NCBI RefSeq assembly: GCF_001556045.1
Contig: NZ_LSIC01000011.1
Coordinates: 1 to 59,283, forward strand
Length of the DNA: 59,283 nt
Direction of reading: 5' to 3'
Source of the DNA: Bradyrhizobium sp. CCH5-F6
Lineage (GTDB): Bacteria; Pseudomonadota; Alphaproteobacteria; Rhizobiales; Xanthobacteraceae
The notes beneath the pieces were generated by a model. The model did not search any database. It was given only the letters and a program-made list of their open reading frames with translations, and was not told the DNA's origin. Shown piece by piece: positions 1 to 8,737 of this stretch. The translations under genes were made by a program, and so were the position numbers. Within the stretch, counting starts at the first letter, position 1; the number at the start of each line of letters is the position of its first letter.

Positions 1-1050
1 TCGCGTCCGATGATCGCGATGTGCAAGGCGATGCGCGAGCTTGCCTCGGGCAATTTCGACGTCGTGCTGCCGGGCCTCGGCCGCAAGGACGAGATCGGCG
101 AGATGGCCGGTGCGGTCGAGGAGTTCAAGGTTCAGGCGGTCGCCAAGGCCGAGCGCGATGCCGCCGCCAGCGAAGCCCAGAACCGGGAGCAGGCCGCGAG
201 CCGCCGCGCCGAGCTGATCCGTTTCGCCGATGATTTCGAGAGCGCGGTCGGCGCCATCGTCTCCAACGTCTCGGCCTCCGCCGTGCAGCTGGAATCGGCG
301 GCCTCCACCTTGACCCGCACCGCCGAGACCACGCAGAGCCTGTCGAGCCAGGTCGCCGGCGTGTCCGAGGAGGCGTCCAGCAACATGCAGTCGGTCGCGA
401 CCGCGACCGAAGAGCTGTCGGCCTCGGTCGAGGAGATCGGCCGCCAGGTCCGCGATTCCAGCCGCATTGCCGAGGCTGCCGTGGTGCAGGCCAGGGAGAC
501 CGACGGCCGCATCGGCAAGCTGTCGCACGCGGCCCAGCAGATCGGGGAGGTGGTCAAGCTGATCACGGCGATTGCCGAGCAGACCAACCTTCTCGCGCTC
601 AACGCCACCATCGAGGCGGCGCGCGCCGGTGAAGCCGGCCGCGGCTTCGCGGTCGTGGCGAGCGAGGTGAAGTCGCTGGCGAGCCAGACGGCGAAAGCGA
701 CGGACGAGATCTCCTCGCACATCGCGGGCATGCAGGGCGCCACGGCCGAATCGGTCGCCGCGATCAAGGAGATCGGCGCGACCATCGGCCAGATTTCGAC
801 GATCGCGACGTCGATCGCGAGCGCGGTGGAGCAGCAGGGCGCGGCGACCCAGGAGATCGCGCGCAGCGTCCAGACCGTCGCGCAGGGCACCCAGACCGCG
901 GCCACCGATATCGGCCAGGTCAACCGTGGCGCGGCCGAGACCGGCTCGGCCTCGGAAGAGGTGCTGAACTCGGCCAAGACGCTGTCGAGCGAAAGCACTC
1001 GTCTGCGCGCCGAGCTCGACCGCTTCATGGCGAACATCAGGGCGGCCTAG
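1..1050 (+). CDS. Methyl-accepting chemotaxis protein, C-terminal part (5' end outside window)
   Basis: This is the cytoplasmic end of a chemoreceptor: the end of the HAMP linker, then the MA signalling hairpin that contacts CheA/CheW. The reading frame is open from base 1, so the sensor domain and membrane segments lie upstream of the window. The hairpin tip is recognisable by the conserved stretch around [18 protein letters not shown]. The 346 residues from the first methionine are identical in protein sequence to the C-terminal end of the next gene. The DNA differs at only about five synonymous positions, all near the 3' end (849, 879, 882, 969, 999). The stop codon is followed at once by a GC-rich inverted repeat (1051-1067). 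The two receptors should therefore feed the same signalling complex and differ only in what they sense. This follows from the sequence identity and is not tested. Confidence 0.95.
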   Translation, partial: SRPMIAMCKAMRELASGNFDVVLPGLGRKDEIGEMAGAVEEFKVQAVAKAERDAAASEAQNREQAASRRAELIRFADDFESAVGAIVSNVSASAVQLESAASTLTRTAETTQSLSSQVAGVSEEASSNMQSVATATEELSASVEEIGRQVRDSSRIAEAAVVQARETDGRIGKLSHAAQQIGEVVKLITAIAEQTNLLALNATIEAARAGEAGRGFAVVASEVKSLASQTAKATDEISSHIAGMQGATAESVAAIKEIGATIGQISTIATSIASAVEQQGAATQEIARSVQTVAQGTQTAATDIGQVNRGAAETGSASEEVLNSAKTLSSESTRLRAELDRFMANIRAA

Positions 1051-1118
1051 CGCCGCCGTCGGCGGCGTTGCCTCAGACCGCCTTCGTTCCGGACAAGCGC
1101 GGCGGTGAAATTTGTAAC

Positions 1119-1136
1119 GGCGCGAGAAAGCGCGCC
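1119..1136 (+). terminator. GC hairpin between the two chemoreceptor genes
   Basis: GGCGCG at 1119-1124 pairs with CGCGCC at 1131-1136 around a six-base loop. Only TTAA follows, not a real T-run. It could be a weak terminator for the first chemoreceptor or part of the leader of the second. Confidence 0.3.
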
Positions 1137-1284
1137 TTAACAATTCCCGGCTTCGCCTAACCGACGGTTGCGGCGCCACATATTTACCACAGCTTATCCT
1201 TTGCTCCGTAACGTGCGGGCGAGTCGGGAAGCGGGCTGCTTCCTGGTTGCGCCTGGTTTTCCGCGAATGGAATGGGGTGGGGGA

Positions 1285-3318
1285 ATGTCCGTGAAGTCAA
1301 AGTCGAGCAAATCGAAGCTGCCAACGCTGCGCTTTCGCGCAAAGATCATCCTCGGCTTCGTGGCGGTGCTCGCCATCCTCGCCGGCAGCATGGCCTTCGC
1401 TTATTTCGGCTTCGAGCGAATCGCAGGCGCCGTGGCGTCCTACCGCACCAGCGTATTGGAAGCCGATCTGGCCCGCACGGTCGATCGCGAGCTGGTCGCC
1501 TATCAGGGTCTGGCAAGGGCGTATACACTGACCGGCGCAGCGGACGACGAGACCGCGGCCAAGGCTGCTGAAGGCAATCTGAAGAGCGCGATCGCCAAGT
1601 CGATGGCCGCGACGACCGGCGCCGCCCGCCGTGAGCAGGTCGGCAAGCTCGAGGCGGAGTTCCAGAGCTTTACGAAAGTGTTCGGCGATATCATCACGCT
1701 GACGCGCGAGAACAACAAGATCGCGGCCGAAGAGCTCAACAGCGTCGGCAACAAGATCCGCTTCAAATTCGACGATCTCGCCGACACCGCAGCTCTGGCG
1801 GGCCTGAACTCGGTTCAGACCACGGCCAAGGACGTCACCTCGCAATATCTGGCGGTCTCCACCTCGGTCAGCGCCTTCGTGGCCAAGCCGGAGCCGAAGA
1901 CCGCCGACGGCGTGATCGCCCGCATCAAGTTTCTCGAGACGCTGATGGTCTCCATCTACGCGAATGACCAGAAGATCACGGACCGCGTCAAGGAGATCGG
2001 CGATCTCTTGAAGCAGTACCGCACCTCGTTCGCAAAGCTGACCGAGAACGTGAAGGTCATCGTCAAGCTGAACGGCGAGATGACCAAGACGGCGGCGACC
2101 ATCCTCAAGCTCTCGGCCGAGTTGCGCTCGGATCTGACCGCCGACCAGCAGCGCATCGAGGCGAGCGCCAATAGCACCATCATCGACACCGAGCAGCTGA
2201 TGCTGATGATGGCGCTGGGCGGGCTGGCCGTGGGCATCGTGCTGGCCTTGTGGCTCGGCAACGGCATCTCGCGTCCGATGATCGCGATGTGCAAGGCGAT
2301 GCGCGAGCTTGCCTCGGGCAATTTCGACGTCGTGCTGCCGGGCCTCGGCCGCAAGGACGAGATCGGCGAGATGGCCGGTGCGGTCGAGGAGTTCAAGGTT
2401 CAGGCGGTCGCCAAGGCCGAGCGCGATGCCGCCGCCAGCGAAGCCCAGAACCGGGAGCAGGCCGCGAGCCGCCGCGCCGAGCTGATCCGTTTCGCCGATG
2501 ATTTCGAGAGCGCGGTCGGCGCCATCGTCTCCAACGTCTCGGCCTCCGCCGTGCAGCTGGAATCGGCGGCCTCCACCTTGACCCGCACCGCCGAGACCAC
2601 GCAGAGCCTGTCGAGCCAGGTCGCCGGCGTGTCCGAGGAGGCGTCCAGCAACATGCAGTCGGTCGCGACCGCGACCGAAGAGCTGTCGGCCTCGGTCGAG
2701 GAGATCGGCCGCCAGGTCCGCGATTCCAGCCGCATTGCCGAGGCTGCCGTGGTGCAGGCCAGGGAGACCGACGGCCGCATCGGCAAGCTGTCGCACGCGG
2801 CCCAGCAGATCGGGGAGGTGGTCAAGCTGATCACGGCGATTGCCGAGCAGACCAACCTTCTCGCGCTCAACGCCACCATCGAGGCGGCGCGCGCCGGTGA
2901 AGCCGGCCGCGGCTTCGCGGTCGTGGCGAGCGAGGTGAAGTCGCTGGCGAGCCAGACGGCGAAAGCGACGGACGAGATCTCCTCGCACATCGCGGGCATG
3001 CAGGGCGCCACGGCCGAATCGGTCGCCGCGATCAAGGAGATCGGCGCGACCATCGGCCAGATTTCGACGATCGCGACGTCGATCGCGAGCGCGGTGGAGC
3101 AGCAGGGCGCGGCGACGCAGGAGATCGCGCGCAGCGTCCAGACCGTGGCACAGGGCACCCAGACCGCGGCCACCGATATCGGCCAGGTCAACCGTGGCGC
3201 GGCCGAGACCGGCTCGGCCTCGGAAGAGGTGCTGAATTCGGCCAAGACGCTGTCGAGCGAAAGCACCCGTCTGCGCGCCGAGCTCGACCGCTTCATGGCG
3301 AACATCAGGGCGGCCTAG
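1285..3318 (+). CDS. Methyl-accepting chemotaxis protein with long periplasmic helical sensor domain
   Basis: This is a complete transmembrane chemoreceptor of 677 residues. It has a short basic N-terminus and TM1 at about residues 20-45 ([14 protein letters not shown]). A periplasmic region of about 270 residues follows, rich in predicted helix; its length fits the helical bimodular (HBM) sensor class, but that assignment is an inference. TM2 is around [20 protein letters not shown], then HAMP and the MA signalling domain. The frame is open upstream to 1168, but the ATG at 1285 lies behind a G-rich stretch (GGGGTGGGGG) and starts a normal MCP N-terminus (MSVKSKSS), so I prefer it. The ligand is unknown. 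The C-terminal half is a near-perfect DNA copy of the preceding gene. Confidence 0.93.
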   Translation: MSVKSKSSKSKLPTLRFRAKIILGFVAVLAILAGSMAFAYFGFERIAGAVASYRTSVLEADLARTVDRELVAYQGLARAYTLTGAADDETAAKAAEGNLKSAIAKSMAATTGAARREQVGKLEAEFQSFTKVFGDIITLTRENNKIAAEELNSVGNKIRFKFDDLADTAALAGLNSVQTTAKDVTSQYLAVSTSVSAFVAKPEPKTADGVIARIKFLETLMVSIYANDQKITDRVKEIGDLLKQYRTSFAKLTENVKVIVKLNGEMTKTAATILKLSAELRSDLTADQQRIEASANSTIIDTEQLMLMMALGGLAVGIVLALWLGNGISRPMIAMCKAMRELASGNFDVVLPGLGRKDEIGEMAGAVEEFKVQAVAKAERDAAASEAQNREQAASRRAELIRFADDFESAVGAIVSNVSASAVQLESAASTLTRTAETTQSLSSQVAGVSEEASSNMQSVATATEELSASVEEIGRQVRDSSRIAEAAVVQARETDGRIGKLSHAAQQIGEVVKLITAIAEQTNLLALNATIEAARAGEAGRGFAVVASEVKSLASQTAKATDEISSHIAGMQGATAESVAAIKEIGATIGQISTIATSIASAVEQQGAATQEIARSVQTVAQGTQTAATDIGQVNRGAAETGSASEEVLNSAKTLSSESTRLRAELDRFMANIRAA

Positions 3319-3626
3319 CGCCGCCGTCGGCGGACGCTCGCTTCAGCTCACCTTCGCGCGCTCCCATCGCATGCGCTGCGTCTTCAGCAGCGTCATCTGC
3401 TGTTGCGGGCGATCTTTCGTGAATGTGTCGTCTTTCTGACCTGAGCCATGCGTCAACTCGTTGGAGCTCAATCAGAAATGGGTGTTCTTCGAGGTCGCTC
3501 CCGTGGGAACCGGGCCACGCCGCATGCGTTGTCGCGGGTGGCAGGCAGAATGCCGCACCCCCATGATCGGATCGACCCCGTCCACGTCATGTGAACCGGG
3601 GCCGCTTCCATTGGTCAGACAACCCG
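3319..3626 (+). other. Intergenic region, no gene seen
   Basis: The first bases after the MCP stop continue the duplication with the upstream copy (identity runs to about 3341, including a CGCCGCC/GGCGG inverted repeat). Beyond that I see only short overlapping frames with no credible ribosome site. It probably holds the promoter of the MFS gene. Confidence 0.5.
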
Positions 3627-5114
3627 ATGGAAATGCAGCAAAGCCCAGCGCTGAACCATGCACCCGTAGTCCCGGCGGTGGCCGCGACCGATCGTATCGT
3701 CGAGACCAGCATTCCCTCGCGTCTTGACGCGCTGCCGTGGAGCGGTTTCCATACCCGCGTCGTGCTCGCGCTCGGGATCACCTGGATTCTCGACGGACTC
3801 GAGGTGACCCTGGCTGGTGCGCTGTCCGGCGCGCTGAAGCAGAGCCCGTCGCTGCATTTCTCCAATCTCGATCTCGGTATTGCCAACTCCGCCTATCTCG
3901 CGGGCGCCGTGCTCGGTGCGCTCGGCTTCGGCTGGCTGACCGATCGCATCGGGCGCAAGAAACTGTTCTTCATCACGCTGGCAGTCTATCTGTCGGCAAC
4001 CGCCGCGACCGCTCTGTCCTGGGACGTTGCGAGCTACGCGCTGTTTCGTTTCCTCACCGGCGCCGGCATCGGCGGCGAATACACCGCGATCAACTCGACC
4101 ATCCAGGAGCTGGTGCCGGCGCGCTATCGCGGCTGGACCGATCTCGTCATCAATGGCAGCTTCTGGATCGGGGCTGCGATGGGCGCCGTCGCTTCCATCA
4201 TCCTGCTCGATCCCGCCGTGATCGAGCCCGATCTCGGCTGGCGCATGGCCTATCTCATTGGCGCGGCCATCGGCCTCGTCGTGCTGTTGATGCGAATGTG
4301 GATCCCGGAGAGTCCGCGCTGGCTGATGATCCATGGCCATCCCGACGAGGCCCATGCCATCGTCGACGGGATCGAGCGCTCGGCGATCGGGCACGATCAG
4401 GATCTGACGGACGGGCGCTTCACCAAGATCCGGCTGAAGATGCGCGATCACACGCCGATCAGCGAGGTCGTGCATACGTTGTTCTCGGCCTATCGCCAGC
4501 GCGCGCTGGTCGGCCTCGCGCTGATGAGCGCGCAGGCGTTCTTCTACAACGCCATCTTCTTCACCTTCGCGCTGGTGCTGACCGATTTCTACGGCATCAG
4601 CGCCGATCGTGTCGGCTGGTACCTGTTGCCCTTCGCCGCCGGCAATTTCCTGGGACCGCTCCTGCTCGGACGCCTGTTCGATACGCTCGGCCGCCGCACC
4701 ATGATCATGTTCACCTATTGCGCATCGGGCGTGTTGCTGGCCCTGTCAGGCTATCTGTTCTCGATCGGCGTGCTGAGCGCGCAGGGGCAGACGATCGCCT
4801 GGATGGTGATCTTCTTCTTTGCCTCGCCGGCCGCGAGCGCGGCCTATCTCACCGTCAGCGAGACGTTTCCCCTGGAGGTTCGTGCGCTGGCGATTGCGGT
4901 GTTCTATGCGGTCGGTACCGGCATCGGCGGCGTGATCGGGCCGGCGCTGTTCGGCGCGCTGATCGACACGGGGTCGCGCAACAGCGTGTTCGCCGGCTAT
5001 CTGCTGGGGTCAGCCCTGATGATTGCGGCTGCGATCGTGGCGTGGCGCTATGCCGTCGCTGCCGAGCGCAAACCGCTCGAAGAAATTGCGCGGCCGCTTG
5101 CCTTTATGGAGTAG
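3627..5114 (+). CDS. MFS transporter, sugar/metabolite porter type
   Basis: A major facilitator superfamily permease of about 495 residues with twelve likely membrane helices. The loop 2-3 signature is visible as WLTDRIGRKK, and a related loop in the second half reads LLGRLFDTLGRR. PESPRW after TM6 is typical of the sugar-porter/MhpT-AaeT side of the family. The frame is open from 3591; I take the ATG at 3627 (another lies at 3633), but no SD decides it. The substrate is not readable. It sits 4 bp upstream of otsB in the same direction and is probably co-transcribed with it, so a link to trehalose or osmolyte traffic is possible but unproven. Confidence 0.88.
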   Translation: MEMQQSPALNHAPVVPAVAATDRIVETSIPSRLDALPWSGFHTRVVLALGITWILDGLEVTLAGALSGALKQSPSLHFSNLDLGIANSAYLAGAVLGALGFGWLTDRIGRKKLFFITLAVYLSATAATALSWDVASYALFRFLTGAGIGGEYTAINSTIQELVPARYRGWTDLVINGSFWIGAAMGAVASIILLDPAVIEPDLGWRMAYLIGAAIGLVVLLMRMWIPESPRWLMIHGHPDEAHAIVDGIERSAIGHDQDLTDGRFTKIRLKMRDHTPISEVVHTLFSAYRQRALVGLALMSAQAFFYNAIFFTFALVLTDFYGISADRVGWYLLPFAAGNFLGPLLLGRLFDTLGRRTMIMFTYCASGVLLALSGYLFSIGVLSAQGQTIAWMVIFFFASPAASAAYLTVSETFPLEVRALAIAVFYAVGTGIGGVIGPALFGALIDTGSRNSVFAGYLLGSALMIAAAIVAWRYAVAAERKPLEEIARPLAFME

Positions 5115-5118
5115 ACTG

Positions 5119-5937
5119 ATGAAATTGGAACGTGCGGAAGTGGCATTGGACCAGAAGCGTACCATGCGGGATGACGATGCGCCCGATGCGGTGCCGGTGC
5201 CGCACGCGCTGGTGCCGCATCTCGACGAAATCGCCCTTCTGCTCGACATCGACGGCACTCTGCTCGACCTGATGCCGACGCCGCGCGAGGTGTGGGTGCC
5301 GCCGGGCCTGTCGGAAACGCTGAAGCATCTCACCGAGCGCACCTCCGGCGCGCTGGCGCTGGTGAGCGGCCGCTCGCTGAACGACATCGACCTGATCTTC
5401 GCGCCCGACGTGTTCCGCGCGGTCGGCGGTCACGGCGCGGAGATGCGGCTCTCGGTGGACAATGAAGCCGATGCTGTGCACGCGCCGCCGCTGGACAAGG
5501 AGCTGAAGCGGCGCCTGGCGGCCATTGCCAAGCTCAGCCCAGGCATTCTGCTCGAGGACAAGGGCTACTCGCTCGCGCTGCATTACCGTCTTGCGCCGCA
5601 CGCGGAGAAAGCGATCTACGAATCCGTTTCGCTGATCCGCGCCGACTTGCCGAATGCGCCGATCGAGGTGCTGCCGGGCAAGTTCGTCTGCGAGATCAAG
5701 CATTCCGGCTTCACCAAGGCGAGCGGCGTGCGCGAATTGATGACGCACGAGCCGTTCCGGGGGCGGCGCCCATTGTTCATCGGGGACGACGTTACCGACG
5801 AGACGGTGTTCGCGATCATGCCCGACATGGACGGGCTCGCCTTCTCGGTCGGCCGCCGCGCCATGGGCGTGAATGGCCATTTCGATGCGCCGGCGGACGT
5901 GCGTGCGTTCCTCGCGCACCTGCTCGATCCAAGGTGA
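5119..5937 (+). CDS. otsB: Trehalose-6-phosphate phosphatase
   Basis: It dephosphorylates trehalose 6-phosphate to trehalose, the second step of the OtsA-OtsB pathway. It is a HAD-superfamily enzyme of 272 residues. Motif I reads LLLDIDGTLLDL with the nucleophile and acid aspartates (DxDGT), VSGRSL is motif II, GGHGAE marks the cap region and FIGDDVTDE is the motif IV acidic cluster. The start at 5119 follows the MFS stop by 4 bp, which implies coupling. The frame is open further upstream inside the MFS gene, but that part has no homology-like features. otsA follows after about 240 bp. Confidence 0.95.
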   Translation: MKLERAEVALDQKRTMRDDDAPDAVPVPHALVPHLDEIALLLDIDGTLLDLMPTPREVWVPPGLSETLKHLTERTSGALALVSGRSLNDIDLIFAPDVFRAVGGHGAEMRLSVDNEADAVHAPPLDKELKRRLAAIAKLSPGILLEDKGYSLALHYRLAPHAEKAIYESVSLIRADLPNAPIEVLPGKFVCEIKHSGFTKASGVRELMTHEPFRGRRPLFIGDDVTDETVFAIMPDMDGLAFSVGRRAMGVNGHFDAPADVRAFLAHLLDPR

Positions 5938-6177
5938 AACGAAGGCAGCGCCACCTCGCAGACACATTGCCCTGGGCGCAGCGCCCTTGCGGGCCGAGTG
6001 CATGCTGCCCAAGACGACCGCCAAAGCTGTCATTGCAGCGATATTCCCGGGTTCCGCAAGCGAAACCAGGTCCAACGCGCACGCCTGATTTTGGTTTCAA
6101 TTGGTTGAAACGATGATCAGGAACCATATTGATGAACGGCAGTTAAACGGGGTGGAATGAACAGGAGGGGACGACCT

Positions 6178-7641
6178 GTGAACTTAGTCGTCGTTTCAAA
6201 TCGCGTCGCCCGCGGCAAGCCCAACGAGCCCATGACGGGCGGCCTTGCGGCGGCCTTGCTGCCCGTCGTGGAACATTCTGGTGCGATCTGGGTCGGTTCC
6301 TCCGGCCGGGTGCGTGATGGGCATCAGAAGGAACCCTTTGCCGAGATCGAGGCGCTCGGGGCGGGCGCGATTGCGACGCTGGACCTGCCGGCGGCGCATT
6401 ACGGCGGCTATTACGAAGGCTTTGCCAATTCCGCGCTGTGGCCGGCGCTGCATTCGCGCAGCGACCTGATCCGCGTCTGCCGGGACGATTACGTCAGCTA
6501 TCGCGAGGTCAACGCCTTCATGGCGCATGCCCTCATGCGCTTCCGAAAAGCCAGGACGGCGTTCTGGGTGCAGGATTATCATTTCCTCGCACTCGGCGCC
6601 GAGCTGCGCGAACTCGGAGTCGATGATCCCATCGGCTTCTTCCTGCACACGCCGTGGCCCGTCACGGCGGTCATGCAGGGTGTGCCCAACCATCGCGAGC
6701 TGATCACGGCCATGCTGGCCTACGATCTGCTCGGCTTCCAGACCGAGGAGGACCGCCAGAACTTCCTGGGTTATGTCGGCGGCGAGCTTGGCCTCGCCAT
6801 CGACGACGGCGTCGTGGTCTCGCAGCATGGACGCACACGCTGTGAAGTCTTCCCGATCGGCATCGATGCCGAGAAGTTTGCGCAGTACGCTGCGAAATCG
6901 GCTTCGCATCCCGACGTATCGCGCCTGCGGCGCAGCCTCAACGGCGAGCGGCTCGCGATCGGTGTCGATCGCCTCGACTATTCCAAGGGCCTCGTTAACC
7001 GCATCAGCGCCTTCGACCGGCTCTGGACCGAGCAGCCGCAGTTTGCGCGCAGCATCTCGCTGCTGCAGATCGCCACGCCGTCGCGGGGCGGCATCGAGGC
7101 CTATGGAAATCTCCAGAACGAGGTCGCCCGCCTCGTCTCCGACGTCAACGGCCGCCACGGCGAGGTCGACTGGACGCCGATCCGCTATTTGAACAAGGGC
7201 TTCAGCCAGGCTGTGCTCGCCGGTCTCTACCGTACCGCGCAGATCGGCGTGGTGACGCCGCTTCATGACGGCATGAATCTCGTCGCCAAGGAATATGTCG
7301 CCGCGCAAAACCCGGCCGATCCCGGCGTGCTGGTGCTGTCGAAGTTCGCGGGCGCGGCCAACGAGCTCGACACCGCGCTGCTGGTCAACCCGCACGACAT
7401 CGACGGAATGGCTCGCGCGATCGCAGTCGCCGCCTCAATGCCGCTCACCGAGCGCAAGATGCGCTGGGACGCGATGATGAAGAAGCTGCGCAGCCACACC
7501 ATCCAGCAATGGTCCGCCGACTTCGTCGCCGAGCTTGAGAAGTGCCGGACCGAGAAGGCCGCGGTCGCCCCGCTCGCAGCCCAGCCGCCGCAGGCGCTGC
7601 GCTGGTTGAAGTCGGCGATATCCGGCGTGCGGCTGATTTGA
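6178..7641 (+). CDS. otsA: Trehalose-6-phosphate synthase (GT20)
   Basis: It joins glucose from UDP-glucose to glucose 6-phosphate, giving trehalose 6-phosphate for OtsB. The 487-residue protein shows the GT20 landmarks: VVVSNRVARG at the N-terminus, VQDYHFLALG, FFLHTPWP, the GVDRLDYSKGL nucleotide-sugar site and the PLHDGMNLVAKEY stretch near the C-terminus. I place the start at GTG 6178. The sequence AGGAGGGG at about 6163-6170 is an excellent SD seven bases upstream, and NLVVVSNR begins normally there. An ATG at 6157 in frame would put that SD inside the gene. Trehalose is a desiccation and osmotic protectant in rhizobia. Confidence 0.96.
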   Translation: MNLVVVSNRVARGKPNEPMTGGLAAALLPVVEHSGAIWVGSSGRVRDGHQKEPFAEIEALGAGAIATLDLPAAHYGGYYEGFANSALWPALHSRSDLIRVCRDDYVSYREVNAFMAHALMRFRKARTAFWVQDYHFLALGAELRELGVDDPIGFFLHTPWPVTAVMQGVPNHRELITAMLAYDLLGFQTEEDRQNFLGYVGGELGLAIDDGVVVSQHGRTRCEVFPIGIDAEKFAQYAAKSASHPDVSRLRRSLNGERLAIGVDRLDYSKGLVNRISAFDRLWTEQPQFARSISLLQIATPSRGGIEAYGNLQNEVARLVSDVNGRHGEVDWTPIRYLNKGFSQAVLAGLYRTAQIGVVTPLHDGMNLVAKEYVAAQNPADPGVLVLSKFAGAANELDTALLVNPHDIDGMARAIAVAASMPLTERKMRWDAMMKKLRSHTIQQWSADFVAELEKCRTEKAAVAPLAAQPPQALRWLKSAISGVRLI

Positions 7642-7665
7642 GGCTTCCGTACGCTCTCCTGTCTT

Positions 7666-7684
7666 GGCCGGGCTTGTCCCGGCC
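7666..7684. repeat. Short palindromic repeat unit
   Basis: GGCCGGG and CCCGGCC flank a five-base centre. The same core occurs in both arms of the large inverted repeat at 48832-48923, so this is a dispersed intergenic repeat. Confidence 0.7.
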
Positions 7685-7739
7685 ATCGCGTATTGCCACG
7701 CGGGCCTGAGAACGCGGGCCGCAAGCTGCAGATCGAGCC

Positions 7740-8081
7740 TCAATAACAGTATGAAACGCCATCCAGGATCGCGCATTGCCGCTTGTTCGGCGCGTTGGGG
7801 TCGTCCAGCGGCACCGCGCCCTTGCCCTGGCCAGCGAACACGCCAGGCCCGACATGCACCGAGCTCTTGTTGCCGATGATCACGCTCGGATGCGGCGTCG
7901 AGCTTGAGCGCGTGCCGTCCGGCCAGATGATCGCATCGCCCGACAGCACCCCGCGCCGCCCGTCCTCGCAGCTCACGTCAACGCCGTGGCGGCTGCAAAC
8001 CTGGGCGGAGGCCGGTACGCCGAACGCGGAGCCAAGGGCCAAAATCAGGCCAAGGGCGACGATGGTCTTGCGGATGGTCAT
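7740..8081 (-). CDS. Small secreted protein of unknown function
   Basis: A 113-residue protein with a clear signal peptide: basic MTIRK, hydrophobic IVALGLILALGSAFG and a likely cleavage after PASAQ. The mature part has four cysteines (in CSRHGVDVSC, CAILDGVSYCY), which suits disulfides in the periplasm or outside the cell, and a glycine-rich middle. I do not recognise the family. It is transcribed alone on the minus strand, convergent with otsA. Proteins of this size and layout are common as hypotheticals in Bradyrhizobium. Confidence 0.75.
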   Translation of the reverse strand: MTIRKTIVALGLILALGSAFGVPASAQVCSRHGVDVSCEDGRRGVLSGDAIIWPDGTRSSSTPHPSVIIGNKSSVHVGPGVFAGQGKGAVPLDDPNAPNKRQCAILDGVSYCY

Positions 8082-8275
8082 GACGGTCCCCGGTGAAGTT
8101 GCAGGCCTTGCGTGAATCGTCGCGCCAAACCCGCCCCCGGTTCAGCGGCGGGCAGGTCAAAGGCGCCTGCGCGGCCAGATATTATCGTGTAAATACAACA
8201 AGTTGCGGAAAATCGCCCGATTTGCCCCGCGGTCTCTTGCAAAATCAACGGCGCCCCTTCAAGAGAGGGCGCTCT

Positions 8276-8365
8276 GGAGAGATGGCCGAGTGGCTTAAGG
8301 CGCACGCTTGGAAAGCGTGTGTGCGGGAAACCGTACCGTGGGTTCGAATCCCACTCTCTCCGCCA
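8276..8365 (+). tRNA. tRNA-Ser (anticodon GGA)
   Basis: A class II tRNA of 90 nt with CCA encoded. The acceptor GGAGAGA (8276-8282) pairs with TCTCTCC (8355-8361), and the discriminator is G. The anticodon stem CACGC/GCGTG encloses a loop with GGA at 8310-8312, reading UCC/UCU. The long variable arm and the T-arm GGGTTCGAATCCC are both present. This is an unambiguous serine tRNA. Confidence 0.97.
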
Positions 8366-8737
8366 TTTACGCGATTTTGTACGCCAGACTGCGATTCAGT
8401 ATCCCTATGAAGCGCGCAATTTTCGGCGTGAATGCCGGGTATCTTGCGCGACTCAAGCTCCTTGAGGACCCTCTCCGCAATCAGCAGCAGACGATTAGCC
8501 GCGCCCGGTTCGCGGCTTTCGGGCCTTCGCTTACCGACGTTTGAGCACTGCAAGTTTCGCTGAGACGCGGTGCATGCCGACGAGCCGGTCGATCTGGATG
8601 CGGAACAACGAATTCGGCAGGCCGCCTGCTCTCCGAAGGTGAAGGCCACACGTTCGAATCGTGCCGGCGCTTAGTTGCTTTCATTGTTGGGCAGCGGCTT
8701 CATATTCATGGGGTCATACCCCTCAGGAGTTTATTCC
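8366..8737 (+). other. Gap after tRNA-Ser with a T-arm-like remnant
   Basis: No protein gene is credible here. At 8650-8664, CACG and CGTG enclose TTCGAAT, which is a T-arm; CGGCG follows, and TGCCG upstream (8575-8579) could pair with it. The rest does not fold cleanly for me into a tRNA, so I read it as a decayed tRNA-like fragment or an unusual tRNA. I did not find a second copy of the tRNA-Ser 3' end here or elsewhere in the window. Confidence 0.35.

Noticed and set aside
1297..2988. 563-codon minus-strand frame opposite the chemoreceptor
   Set aside because: Antisense shadow of a high-GC gene: Arg/Leu/Gly-rich, without domain features, while the plus strand encodes a full MCP.
8245..8649. 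Minus-strand frame of 134 codons across tRNA-Ser
   Set aside because: It runs through the tRNA in antisense and contains the typical tRNA-antisense peptide (SGIRTHGTVSRTHAFQA). Not a gene.
8366..8737. Attachment-site duplicate of the tRNA-Ser 3' end
   Set aside because: I looked for a second GGTTCGAATCCCACTCTC-like copy in the window and found none, and there is no integrase. An island boundary is therefore not claimed.
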